Assembly (NCBI RefSeq): GCF_028453695.1
Contig: NC_135781.1
Coordinates: 372,001-436,000 of the forward strand
From: Augochlora pura
Lineage: Eukaryota > Arthropoda > Insecta > Hymenoptera > Halictidae
DNA: 64,000 bases
Direction of reading: 5' to 3'
A model generated the notes under the pieces. The model did no database searches. It was not told the DNA's origin and saw only the letters and a list, made by a program, of their open reading frames with translations. Position 1 is the stretch's first letter; the number at the start of each line of letters is the position of its first letter. The position numbers and the translations under genes are program-made. Shown here one piece after another: positions 26,001 through 35,300 of this stretch.

Positions 26001-28260
26001 GAGAAAGCCGCGAGAGATTCGATTTGAGCGCGGTGCGCCACGGAACGTGCGACGAACAAATTTACGTTGAAAAATAAATATTTATTATTAGATACCGTTA
26101 GATTGCGCGATGAAGTTCCGAAATGGAAATCCAATCGCGTATCGAAGGAGAAATACCACGTCCAAAAAAAGGTTCCGATAGGACAGAATCGTGGATCAAC
26201 GGTCGAAATATCACGTTTTTGGCTCGCGAAGCTCGAAATAGTTCTAGCAACCAAGTATTCCACCGCGAAATAATTAGTCGAGAAGAATCGAGTAAAATCG
26301 TTCGAAACGTGGAGATCGAAATTGAGAATTCGTCGAGTCAGAATGGGCTGACGCGTCTGGGCGCGAGCTGCTGATTCTACTTGTAGATATACTAATGCGG
26401 CGGCGGCGGCGGTGATGGCGGCGGCGGGGGGGAACGTGACGGATCTTCGAAATCGAATTTCACGGAGCCGAGGCCTTCGCCCGACCAAATTCTATATCCT
26501 CTATTTTCGAGTAATGTTCTTTGTTCGCAATATCGGTGACCGGTATTTGTTTAACAACGGTTCCGCGATTGCTGTAAAATCGGTTCAAACAACAATTCCG
26601 GATTTTCAGCAAAGCGAATAGAGACGATCCTTCGAGAACGACTTCCGCTGCCTTCTAAGTTTACATTGTAAACTTTAAGCTTTCAATCGCTTTGAAATGA
26701 ACACTAAGACCGATACCGGAATCGATATACAGTCACGGGCAGAACTATTGGCATAGTTTAATTACGTGACTTGTAACTTAATAGGATAACGTTTCGACGA
26801 TCTTTTTTTGTTTTTTTAAAGAGATTCGATGCAACGAACAAATTGTCGTTTCACTCTTCGGACGTATTTTAATATCGTTTAATTAAAAGCCAGCTCAATA
26901 ATAACCTGCCCAAGTATTTTTTATCGCGACTGTATCCGTGTCCCTTACTTTGTAACTTATATATCTTTGTGTCGCTTCGACCAATGCGAAAGAAAAAGTT
27001 GCGTCGTTTCAAATCGTGAAGATTTCTTTTTCATACAGTTACGCGCGCATTTGCATGTAATTTGATGGACGATAAGCTCGAATCCATCGCACGCTTCCGT
27101 CATTATTTTACCGACATCGCGACAGAATTTCAATCACGCGACAATAATGTTAACGTTTTATTCGTTCCAAAACGAATTTTCAAAGCGTACTTTGGAAAAG
27201 CGGCTTTATTAATATTCTTGTAATCACTTTTGCCGAGACGATGAATGAAGATTAATTTCGCTTTGCGGAATCGAAGCAAAATAGTACAATGCGGAACAGC
27301 GAATTTTCTACAATATAACAATGTTAAAGCAACATGGCGAATCATTGGATCGCATTTGATTATGGGACACGCCTTTTCAAAAAAATATAAAAAAAAATAC
27401 TCATCTCTCAAAGTTCAATAAAACGACCAAAAAGAAATCGCACGCCAAATGTTGGAGGTTAGTCTGGTAAAATATTATTAAATTAAATAATCTTTAAAAA
27501 AATGATATATATATAAATTGATGATGCCTGTCAACGTGACAGATTCAAGGAGAGATGTCAATTTATGCATAAAATTTCGCCTTTTCCACACGTTTTTAAT
27601 TCTGGGGCAAGATACTTTCGACCTGTATTATCCTATTGTTAATTTATATGAAAAAGAAAAACATGTTTCTGCGAAGTTCCACGCACGCGCCAACTAACGT
27701 ACCTGTTTCTCCAGCTGTTGATAATGGGAGATCGTCATGGTCGGATTGAACGGGTAGCCGTTGACCGATCTGGCGCACCGTATCCTCGTCGAGATGACGT
27801 ACTTGCCGTCGGGATCGAGATCGCCGAGATCCTCGGCCGATCCCCAGTCGAGTTGCGGGTGAACGTCCTCGGCCGTGAAACCGCCATGGTATTCCTCGAT
27901 CACCGGATCGAAGAGAGCGTCGAAGACGTCGTAGGCCGGCTGATCGGGCGCGTACAAGCCGACGTTCGAGTCCGGATTCTTGAGGCCCGACTGAATCACG
28001 TCCATCAGGGTGGATCCGTTGCTGGTCATTCGTACCTTCAGTCTATCGAAGATTGGCCGGGTTAAGTGTTTCTTCAACAGAGACTTGCTATCGATCCCCG
28101 CGAACTCCGCGTAGGCGGTCTCGAGTGCCTGCACTCTCTCGTCGGCTTCGTTCATGAAGTCGGGACGAGCCGCTTTCTTCTCCTCCTCCCCCTCATCCTC
28201 CTCCTTCTTCTCCCCCGCCTTCTTCTTCTTCTCGCAAGCACAGAGGCGCTTGTCGCACAT
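14292..28260 (-). CDS. Arginine kinase, diverged form (EC 2.7.3.3), four coding exons
   Basis: Coding exons on the minus strand are 28260-27703, 23677-23512, 18040-17739 and 14456-14292, giving 396 residues with matching phases (0, 1, 0). It should transfer phosphate between ATP and L-arginine as a cytosolic energy buffer. Offsetting horseshoe crab arginine kinase numbering by 35, expected residues are present: STRIR at 157-161 (R159, R161), E260 in NEEDH, R264, the reactive C306 in FCPTN, R315, R344 and E349 in RGTRGEH, and the domain-linking pair D97/R228. Residues 1-35 are an extra Lys/Glu-rich segment; without it the length (361) is usual. Sequence is clearly diverged from the very conserved main insect enzyme as I remember it, so this is probably a second paralogue. 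Introns are about 4.0, 5.5 and 3.3 kb. An upstream 5' UTR exon is possible: an acceptor-like CACGTTTCAG lies about 55 bases before the ATG. Confidence 0.93.
14534..14658. repeat. Long inverted repeat with perfect 18-bp inner stem
   Basis: CTTTTTATAAACAAATAA at 14564-14581 is the exact reverse complement of 14615-14632, with a 33-base loop. Outer arms CTAGT/ACTAG with T/A runs extend it to about 125 bp. It lies within arginine kinase intron 3, about 80 bases before the last exon. Confidence 0.75.
14869..14913. repeat. GC-rich pentanucleotide array (GCGAC/GGGAC)n
   Basis: Nine pentamers; from the fifth on, GCGAC and GGGAC alternate, forming a 10-bp higher-order unit. In arginine kinase intron 3. 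Confidence 0.85.
16468..16722. mobile_element. piggyBac-type MITE (TTAA flanks)
   Basis: The left end TTAACGCTTTGGCGACCGG and the inverted right end TTAACACTTTGTCGACCGG match at 17 of 19 bases. 255 bp, AT-rich inside, in arginine kinase intron 3. Confidence 0.7.
17739..18040 (-). CDS. Arginine kinase exon 3: NEEDH and reactive cysteine loop
   Basis: Two bases complete Gly242, then 100 codons; acceptor TATTTCCAG, donor CAA|GTAAGA, phase 0. It holds FLVWCNEEDH at 253-262 and LTFCPTNLGTTIRASVH at 303-319 with the active-site C306. The last residues, HLQ, match the family position just before VRGTRGEH. Confidence 0.95.
19050..19222. repeat. Cluster of AGACGTCTTAAAGATGTC-like repeats
   Basis: Variants of AGACGT or GATGTC with TTAAAGA recur about eight times over 170 bases, including TTAAGACGTCTTAAAGATGT near 19200. 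The region lies in arginine kinase intron 2. Origin unknown. Confidence 0.5.
19245..19272. repeat. GC-rich pentanucleotide array (GCGAC)n
   Basis: Five copies directly after the AGACGTCTT repeat cluster. Confidence 0.85.
19991..20022. repeat. Dinucleotide repeat (CT)n
   Basis: Interrupted CT tract in arginine kinase intron 2. Confidence 0.9.
23512..23677 (-). CDS. Arginine kinase exon 2: ELKGGYY to RFWPT
   Basis: Fifty-five codons plus one base; acceptor CACTTTCAG, donor CCG|GTGAGC. It encodes LDGELKGGYY and IDDHFLFKEGDRFLEAAN, close to the universal arginine kinase sequence, joining exon 1 at the same point as the family alignment. Confidence 0.94.
23848..23880. repeat. (GCGCGA/GCGA)n alternating purine-pyrimidine tract
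   Basis: Very CpG-dense short repeat in arginine kinase intron 1, about 170 bases upstream (in gene direction) of exon 2. Confidence 0.8.
23935..24523. mobile_element. Possible TTAA-flanked inverted-repeat element
   Basis: Both ends read TTAACTCTTT inward, with further similarity around AAACGAGT. 589 bp, in arginine kinase intron 1. It contains an imperfect palindrome with arms CTTCCACG/CGTGGAAG at 24287-24323. The short TIR makes this tentative. Confidence 0.4.
26728..26934. mobile_element. Tc1/mariner-type MITE (TA flanks)
   Basis: The left end TACAGTCACGG..CAG.ACTATTGG and the inverted right end TACAGTCGCG..AATACTTGGGCA share the outer bases, with TA at both edges. 207 bp, no ORF, in arginine kinase intron 1 about 770 bases from exon 1. 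Confidence 0.5.
27703..28260 (-). CDS. Arginine kinase exon 1: N-terminal extension, small domain, STRIR
   Basis: 186 codons from the ATG at 28260-28258 (context CAAAATG; stops in frame upstream) to a CAG|GTACGT donor, phase 0. After the charged extension comes the phosphagen kinase N-terminal domain: SKSLLKKHL at 58-66, GSTLMDVIQSG at 82-92, the specificity loop SNVGLYAPD at 98-106, FDPVIEEYHGGF at 117-128, and STRIR at 157-161. A second possible start is M36. Confidence 0.94.
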
Positions 28261-28533
28261 TTTGCCCTGCCTCCCTCGTTTCCTCGCCCGCCTCTAGACT
28301 ATGACTAGACACTGAAACGTGGAACAACGATTTCTAGTGGTAGCCTAAGCCCCCGTGCACAGGCTGTCGCGCGCGTCTGACACCACCGCCTTCCAGTTTA
28401 TTAGCTCCGCTCGTTGCGTTGTCAAACGAGAATTCCCGAATTTATATTCATTTAGAAATATTCAAAATTGATGACACATATTACAGAGGTGTCTGTTTGA
28501 GGTATGAAATTATTCATTGACATTTCGTGCCAA

Positions 28534-28763
28534 TTAACCCTTTGCGGTTGTATTAATTTTCATCGAACATGTTTCAATTTTATGTAAAATTAATAAAAGG
28601 TGACCGAGAGGAGACACAGGGCTGCTGAGAAGGGTTAATTTTCGAATGTCAGCAAATACGTGTGAAAATGTCGAGGTTGTCGGCGCGGCGGCGGTGAAAA
28701 TGTCAAGGCCGAAGATGTTGCTATCCACGTTGCTACGATGTAAATCGCGGCGCAAAGGGTTAA
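28534..28763. mobile_element. piggyBac-type MITE (TTAA flanks) upstream of arginine kinase
   Basis: The left end TTAACCCTTTGCGG and the inverted right end TTAACCCTTTGCGC match at 13 of 14 bases. 230 bp, beginning about 270 bases upstream of the arginine kinase start codon. A third AGGGTTAA sits inside at 28630, suggesting nesting or an internal end. Confidence 0.6.
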
Positions 28764-28822
28764 GTAGTAGGAATCGCGAGTTTCTCGTCGACTTTACGGC
28801 TCTGTCCGATTGCAAGGGCTCC

Positions 28823-28858
28823 GTCGATGTCGATGTCGATGTCGATGTCGATGTCGAC
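28823..28858. repeat. Hexanucleotide repeat (GATGTC)n upstream of arginine kinase
   Basis: About six tandem copies, the last with GACGTC, some 560 bases upstream of the arginine kinase start. Confidence 0.85.
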
Positions 28859-31800
28859 GTCGTTATTATCCCCGTTTCTGGATTGCTGATTATTTCACCT
28901 GAAACTTTTCACGCGTCGTCTGGACGTCTCTATTGCTCCTCGGTGTTCTCAGTCGCCTGCTTTCTCCCCTTTCGTTTTCCCTTTCCGCGAGCTCGCGAAG
29001 CATCCCCCGGAGCGTCGAGTTTTAATTACACATATTTTTTGTGCGAGCCGCACTCGAGGCTCGCGGTATGCGCCAGAAGGGCCCTACACGGCGCGGCGCG
29101 GCGCGGCGGCGACGTGAATATTCTGAATTTTGACAGACGCTCGACGCTCGACGCTCGACGCTTCTCGCTTCTGGCATAGCCATCTCGACGCCGAGCGGCG
29201 AGCGCCGAGCGCCGAGCGCCGAGCGAGCGACCGCGGAATCTCGTTTCCCGCTTGTCACCGAAAAGTATTCGGCTGCGTTCAAGTTCTTATCCCGAGCAAA
29301 CTTTGTTTTGTTAAGCGCCGTCTTTTTCCGCTAACCGGTGGGAACCGGTAACCGGTAGAGCCAGTGACCGGTTCCCGGCTTTTGCTGCCTACCTTCCCAA
29401 TCGTCGCGCAGTGGTACCGTTTCAAGAATTCAGTGACATATAACGAAAAAGACTTTTCAATTAATATCGCTTCACAAAGGTCTCCGGACCTCAGAAATGA
29501 AGCAATTAATTAAATTGAATCAATATTTTCCTATAAACATTTAACCCTGCGGTGCGCATTGGCGAGCAGCGTTTCTCTTTGATATTTTCTTGAAATATCG
29601 TTGACAATATCTCTAATGGTTGAAAAGTTGCAAAAACTCGTCACTTAATTCTCGAATCGGACCACGGTGCGCCGCTGCTTGTGCCGCAACTGCAACTACC
29701 GTCTCGATGCCGCTTCCGTGTTTAGCGATCAGAGAATTTTAGTTCAGTTCCAATTTTATCGACAGAGGCAAACAAACGGTATTTGTGGGACATTTTTGGA
29801 TCGACGCGGCGAAGAAGCGAGGGAAGATCGAAGAACAGGAGCAGGATAATTAGATCGGGCGAATAAAACAAAGACATGGTATAAAGAGAGCAACTGTTCG
29901 TGGCGGTTTATTCGGAGCCCAGGTGGAACGTTCCGTATGCTGCGAGATTATTATCATAAGTAATGCTGTAAGTCCGTGCGGCAATAAAGCAGCGTAGGAA
30001 GACGGGGACGCATTTGTGTTTCAAGATCAGGTTTAATAGGGTAGCCAACCAAGCAGAGCGCGCGTGTCGAGCTCTCGTTGCTACGGCGTGCCTTTATTTG
30101 AAACTTTAACTGGCCAAATTAAACCTACATCTGTTCTAAAAATGGTTTTCTTTAATGCACTATCCGGGATAACTCGAAAGCCCCGCGCGCATTTGAATTT
30201 AAATGCATATACCGCCGGCATAACGTAGTCTCGCGCTGATCCCACCTTTAGAGCGTGCAATTTCGCGAGCGCGCGGTGGCAGTGTCGAAATCCTAAGTCT
30301 TCCTTCGCGCACGAACGCCAGTTCCAGGAAGTGCCCGATCGAAATTTTATTCGTTATTCAGAACGAATTGGAGAACAATGAATTCTTGACTCGTTTTTCG
30401 GTCGATTTCTGGAAGCAGATGTCGTTGTAATTTCATTGTAACAAGTAGTTCGCGTGAAATATAACGTGACAGGCGGATTTACGAGAGCGACGCCATTGTC
30501 TGAACTGGACGTCGGTGTTGAACGTATGAGCGAAAGAGCAACTAGGACAAGAATCCATTATTTGCGATTTTTTTTTTTATTTCGTTATGCACCGCATGCA
30601 CCTTCGACACTCTTTTTATTTACGATCGTTCAAATTTGTTTGGAATTTTATGCAACGAATCGGACTTCCGACATTGCCGTACCGATGGTGAACAGTCGTG
30701 AAATCCCATATCCGTCGGGGTAACTATGAATACGGTCGCGAAAATATTTAACACCGGGCATTGCTCATGATATTTCGAGAGGAAATAAATATGGCAGCCG
30801 CTCGTGTGAATTTACATCGTATTTCCACGGTCTCGTTCAACATTATTTAGGAGACAACCGTCCGCAGAATATTAATAACACTTAATCGTTGCTTGACAAG
30901 CAGGACTGACTACTATCGGCATTGTTACTTAGTTTTGTATAGAACGTCGGACAATCGCTGCTGAAAAACAAGAAGGACACAAGTTCAAACAACTAGTTTC
31001 GAGGACCAAAAAATCCTCGGTTATTTAAGAATTTTTATAGTAATCCATAAAATATTATACTGTTATTATATATATTATAATATAATAATGGTATATTTTA
31101 ATCTCTCTCGAATGTGATTTTAATGGAAAGAATTTTTCCATCGAAGAGAAATATAATTACCTCCGGTTTCCAGAAAATGTTTGACGAACACACGGATCTG
31201 CGTAAACATCCGCAGCCTAATTAGGAAGCGTCGATCGATTAAAGACCATCGAACAGCCGTCGTTGGGTGAAATGTTAAATGTCGTCGGGGTGGCCGGGAC
31301 TCCATTGTGTTTGTTAGCCCCGGATAGTTTCGATTTACGTCAGAATTTCGAGCGCCGGCTTTTGATGTAGCCGCATTTCGCTCCGCGGGCTGATCCTTGT
31401 CTTTCTGCCGAGACTTTTAAGCATTAAGAACAGACAGTCATGAAATTCTATTTCGGCGTTTCAGCTTAGCGCAGAGCCCCGGACATTCAACCGCGGTAAG
31501 CGTTCGCCGAATAAGACGAGCAGCCAGCCAGCCCCCCCATGGTATATCGATGATTCCGCCGCGGTATTCTCGTTTCGTTCGGCTCTCCGAATCATTTCTT
31601 TCCGCTCGTTCCGCGGCTTTGGAATGTTTTCGGTTTAATGGTGGAACACGGGGAACTCGCAAAGTCGTTCGAACCCTGAAAGAAAGAGAGGAAATTAAAG
31701 CAGACTTTTTATTCAAAGTACAATAAAAGCGAGACAAAAATTCGTAGACCGACTTTTGAGAGGTCTTTGTGCGGAGGGGAAAACTTCCCTTTATGCGACC

Positions 31801-32206
31801 GCATTGAAAAGAATTCGGGGAAAAATTGTTCAACCTCTGTAGAGTCGTTTTTAGACTTGGAACAAAAAAAAAAAGAACTTTGCGCCAAGAGAAGCACTTT
31901 TGTATGACTGACCACTGGCTAGATTAATTCTGTTTTATAATAGAAAAAAGGTTCTGGGTAAAATAGAAGTTGGTGGACAGCGAAGTATTTACAGTGGGAG
32001 ATAAAACTGAGTATAAAACCCATTGAAAAATAATAAATAATATAAAGTATGCTTATGAGGGGTGAAAGGGGTTGAGAAACCTGAGCTTATCCAACTCGAA
32101 TTCCTTTGGCTTCTTGCTCTGCTCGTATCAACTAAAATAAGAGAAAAATCTCTATCTACTGAAATAATTGAAAAGTTTACCTGCCTGTTGTCCATTTTAT
32201 TCGCAG

Positions 32207-32311
32207 CGTTTCAATTTTGTTGAATTCCGCCGAGAATCCAGCCGGATCACCGAATTTAATAGTCACGAAACAATTATTCGAAAGAGGCAGGAAACAATGA
32301 ATGAAGCCCGG
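32207..32311 (+). CDS. First identified exon of the membrane-protein gene (5' border uncertain)
   Basis: A strong acceptor (TTTTATTCGCAG) precedes 32207, and 105 bases later comes CGG|GTAATC. The whole stretch is open in frame (35 codons). Either it is 5' UTR with the start ATG at 32297 (context AAACAATG, encoding MNEAR), or an internal coding exon of a longer protein. Confidence 0.45.
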
Positions 32312-35300
32312 GTAATCGTGGTGGGAATCGGAGAAGCTTTCGTGCAGATATCGGAGGGCTGATTCGAGGGGTCGGTCGGTAGGCTAGGGGAGTTCGCAGA
32401 ATGGACAGAGAGAGGCGTAGCGACGCGTCTAGTCGCGTCGCGCCGCGTCGCGCCGCGTCGCGTCGCGTCGGGCCGCGACGATCGTTGGAAGAGATAACGT
32501 CGTTACGAGGAGGGGGCTCTCCGTTCTTGTCTGTAACCGGGAGGTATTATCGTCATCGTCGGCGACGTTGTTTGAATATGCCGCATCAATTTGTACCGTC
32601 GATGTTTACTGTTATCGCCGTTCGCGATCGATCACTGCGTTCGGTGGCTAACGTCACGCGTTCGGCTCGGGGCGCGTCGAGCTCGTCATTTTCTGTCAAA
32701 CGGTTCGCTAAAAATGACAGATTTTAGTTCGGTCCACGCGGCTTCGGCGAAATTGACGTGATGCCCGCGATAAGCACGACAAATTGGCAAAGTGACCGCA
32801 GCTGAGACGAGAGGCGGCATGAGAGGCGACAGGTTCTACCGGTCGCACCGATCGACCGGCTTCGGGCCTCGCTGGTTGGTCCGTAGCCCCTAATCGATTA
32901 GCCGAGCGCTACCTTTAATTCGTTTAAACTTCTGTAAAATCTTGTAAAATCATCTACAATGCTAACCGAATGCCGTTGCTTCCAGATTCAGAAGATCGCG
33001 CTCGCCGACTCCAAATTGAGACGCGCTTTCGATCTCGACTCGTATTACGGAGTCGTCACGCTCCTTGCCTGGGTTATGGGCATAATTGTTCTCGTCTGTT
33101 CGGTTGTGGTGAGTCGCGAACTTCCCGGTCCTATTCGTTGGACTTTTCGGCCGGCTTTCCGAGGCGCGTTCCCGCTCGCCGGTCTTCATTGGGACGTTAA
33201 ACGATTCGTTGTTCCCCGGCTGACGAGTTTCTTCGGCGCGTAGAAGCCGAGAGGTCAACCGCCTCGCCTCGCCTCGCCTCGCCTCGAGAAAGCCGCGAAC
33301 TTTATTTCTATTAGGGCCGGCCGATTAAGACGCGCTCCGCGTTTCCCAAAGCCCCGTCGCGTCGTAGAACTCCGTTTAATGGCGAGATCGAAAGTTTTGT
33401 CGATGTTTAATGACCAGAAAGGTTAATTCAATTGGACGCCGAGTTGCCTTCGCGCGCCGAGGACCTTGCTCGTCTTTAACTCGCGTTACATTTACCGAAG
33501 ACCCCGGGCCCCGTTCCCTATTTTACCTATTTTACCTATTTTACCTATTTTCCCTATTTTCCCTATTTTCCCTATTTTCCCTATTTTCCCTATTTTCCCG
33601 CGGCCCGGCCGGCGCTTTCGTCTTGGAAACGAGACGGGCTAAATTCGTGCATTAATTCGGTCTTTCTCGGTTCCAGTGTCTGAAGACGAGCCCCGCGTAC
33701 GAGAGGGACTTTCTGGAGCTGCACATGGAAGCGGAAAAGGTATACGCGTTAGGGAATTACAGGCTGTCCCAAAAGTCGCTTCCTATCGTTAAATGGAAGG
33801 TTGCTTTTTCCTTAACGCAGATATAGTCCGCGGCTTTAAATATAAAAAATAGCCTCGGAGAGAAATTGGTAAAGGAAAAAAGGAACACCCTGTATAAACA
33901 CATAGAACAGCGCACAGCGGGGCGATAGACTCGAAAAGCCGGACAACGTTATTCTAATATCTCTTTCAATATTCAAACTGGTATAACTTTGCCAATATTG
34001 ATCCAAATTTGATGAAAGGTAAAAGATTTTTAAGCTTGGATTTTTTTTACTCTACTTCATGAATAATACAAATAATGTAATCCTTGCGGATGATATCGAA
34101 AAGCACAATCTCTGACTTTATGTTCTTTTAAATACGGCAAACCTTGTCGCAAAAAATGTTTCGCAAGATAGCAGACATCTGCGATGAACTTAATGTCAGG
34201 ATAAAAAATAAACTAGCTTTCATTGCAAGAAAAATCCCAATCTTCGTCGTCCCATAATCTGCTTTCGCGTAATAAAACTTCTTTCCCGGATGATAATTCT
34301 TCTTCCAATCCTTGTCCTTCGATGCTGTCCGAGATTGATTCGGAAGGCACAATTAATTTCTTTTAAAAACAGCATTTGCTATCGAAGCCGAAAACGAAAA
34401 ATTCGAAAGAACGAAAAACATGGTTTGCCTGCGATTCCATAGCGAAATTTAGAAAACAGTTGACGGATAAATGATACTTCAGGAACTGCTTGAAACAAAA
34501 TTTCTCAACTTTCAATAAAGGGCTCTACTTTATGCAAGTACAATCGAATAAAATATAACGAAATACCTTATAGAATAAAAATTTGAGAACCTGTGCGATA
34601 TTTTTGGAAACGACTTTTGTCCAGCCTTTTGACCCAAACTCCCCACTGCGCGGCGCGGCGCGACGATTTTTACGTTTTATTGCGCCGCATGAATTTGAGT
34701 GCCCTACGAATGGCACGAAAGCCGCGCGCGGTCTTGGCGTAAAACATGCACGACTTGTTCCGAAAGTTTTGAGCAAATGAAACCGGCGTCTCCTTACTCA
34801 TAGACGGCGCCAAAGCAACCGTGAATTATCAAAAAGGGAGAAAAAGTCGGGCCGATCCGCGAAACTCTCATTTTCCGTGCTCGCATTCTATCCATATATA
34901 AATCCGATACCGCCGCGTGTAGAAAGCTAATTGCACCTACATTTTACGCGGATGCGCATTTTCGCTTTTTTCCAGGGAGGAATCTTTTCGTAGCAAATTA
35001 TTCTGAATGGCTGAGCCAACAATGGCCGACCTTTTCGTTTCTGTAGTATATCAGAAAAAAATTCGTACGTAAATGAAAAGTAAATTCATTTTGTTACGGA
35101 TCGCTCGGCCAAGAACACGCTCGAACGTTAAACTCGAATAAAACAACTTTTACTCGGTCTCTCGTGCAAAATATATTTATTTATACGTGTTCCAAGGAAA
35201 AACGTGCTACTCTTCTCCGTTGCTTCTTTAAACATTCTTTGCGTTACAAGGGTCGAATAGTAAACGAAACTACGCGGGCGCTAGTATCGAGGAACTCGAA

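Larger units (their letters stand above)
28261..32206. other. Spacer between the divergent arginine kinase and membrane-protein genes
   Basis: It should hold two promoters and possible 5' UTR exons. Visible: an acceptor-like site on the minus strand near 28313, a MITE at 28534-28763, (GATGTC)n, CGGCG pentamers at 29090-29108, and two AT-rich stretches near 31060-31095. No coding exon recognised. Confidence 0.55.

Noticed and set aside
27718..28308. Plus-strand ORFs opposite arginine kinase exon 1
   Set aside because: Antisense shadows of a clearly coding, GC-rich exon.
33410..33655. ORF with LFYLFSLFS repeats
   Set aside because: Translation of the 9-bp minisatellite inside an intron.
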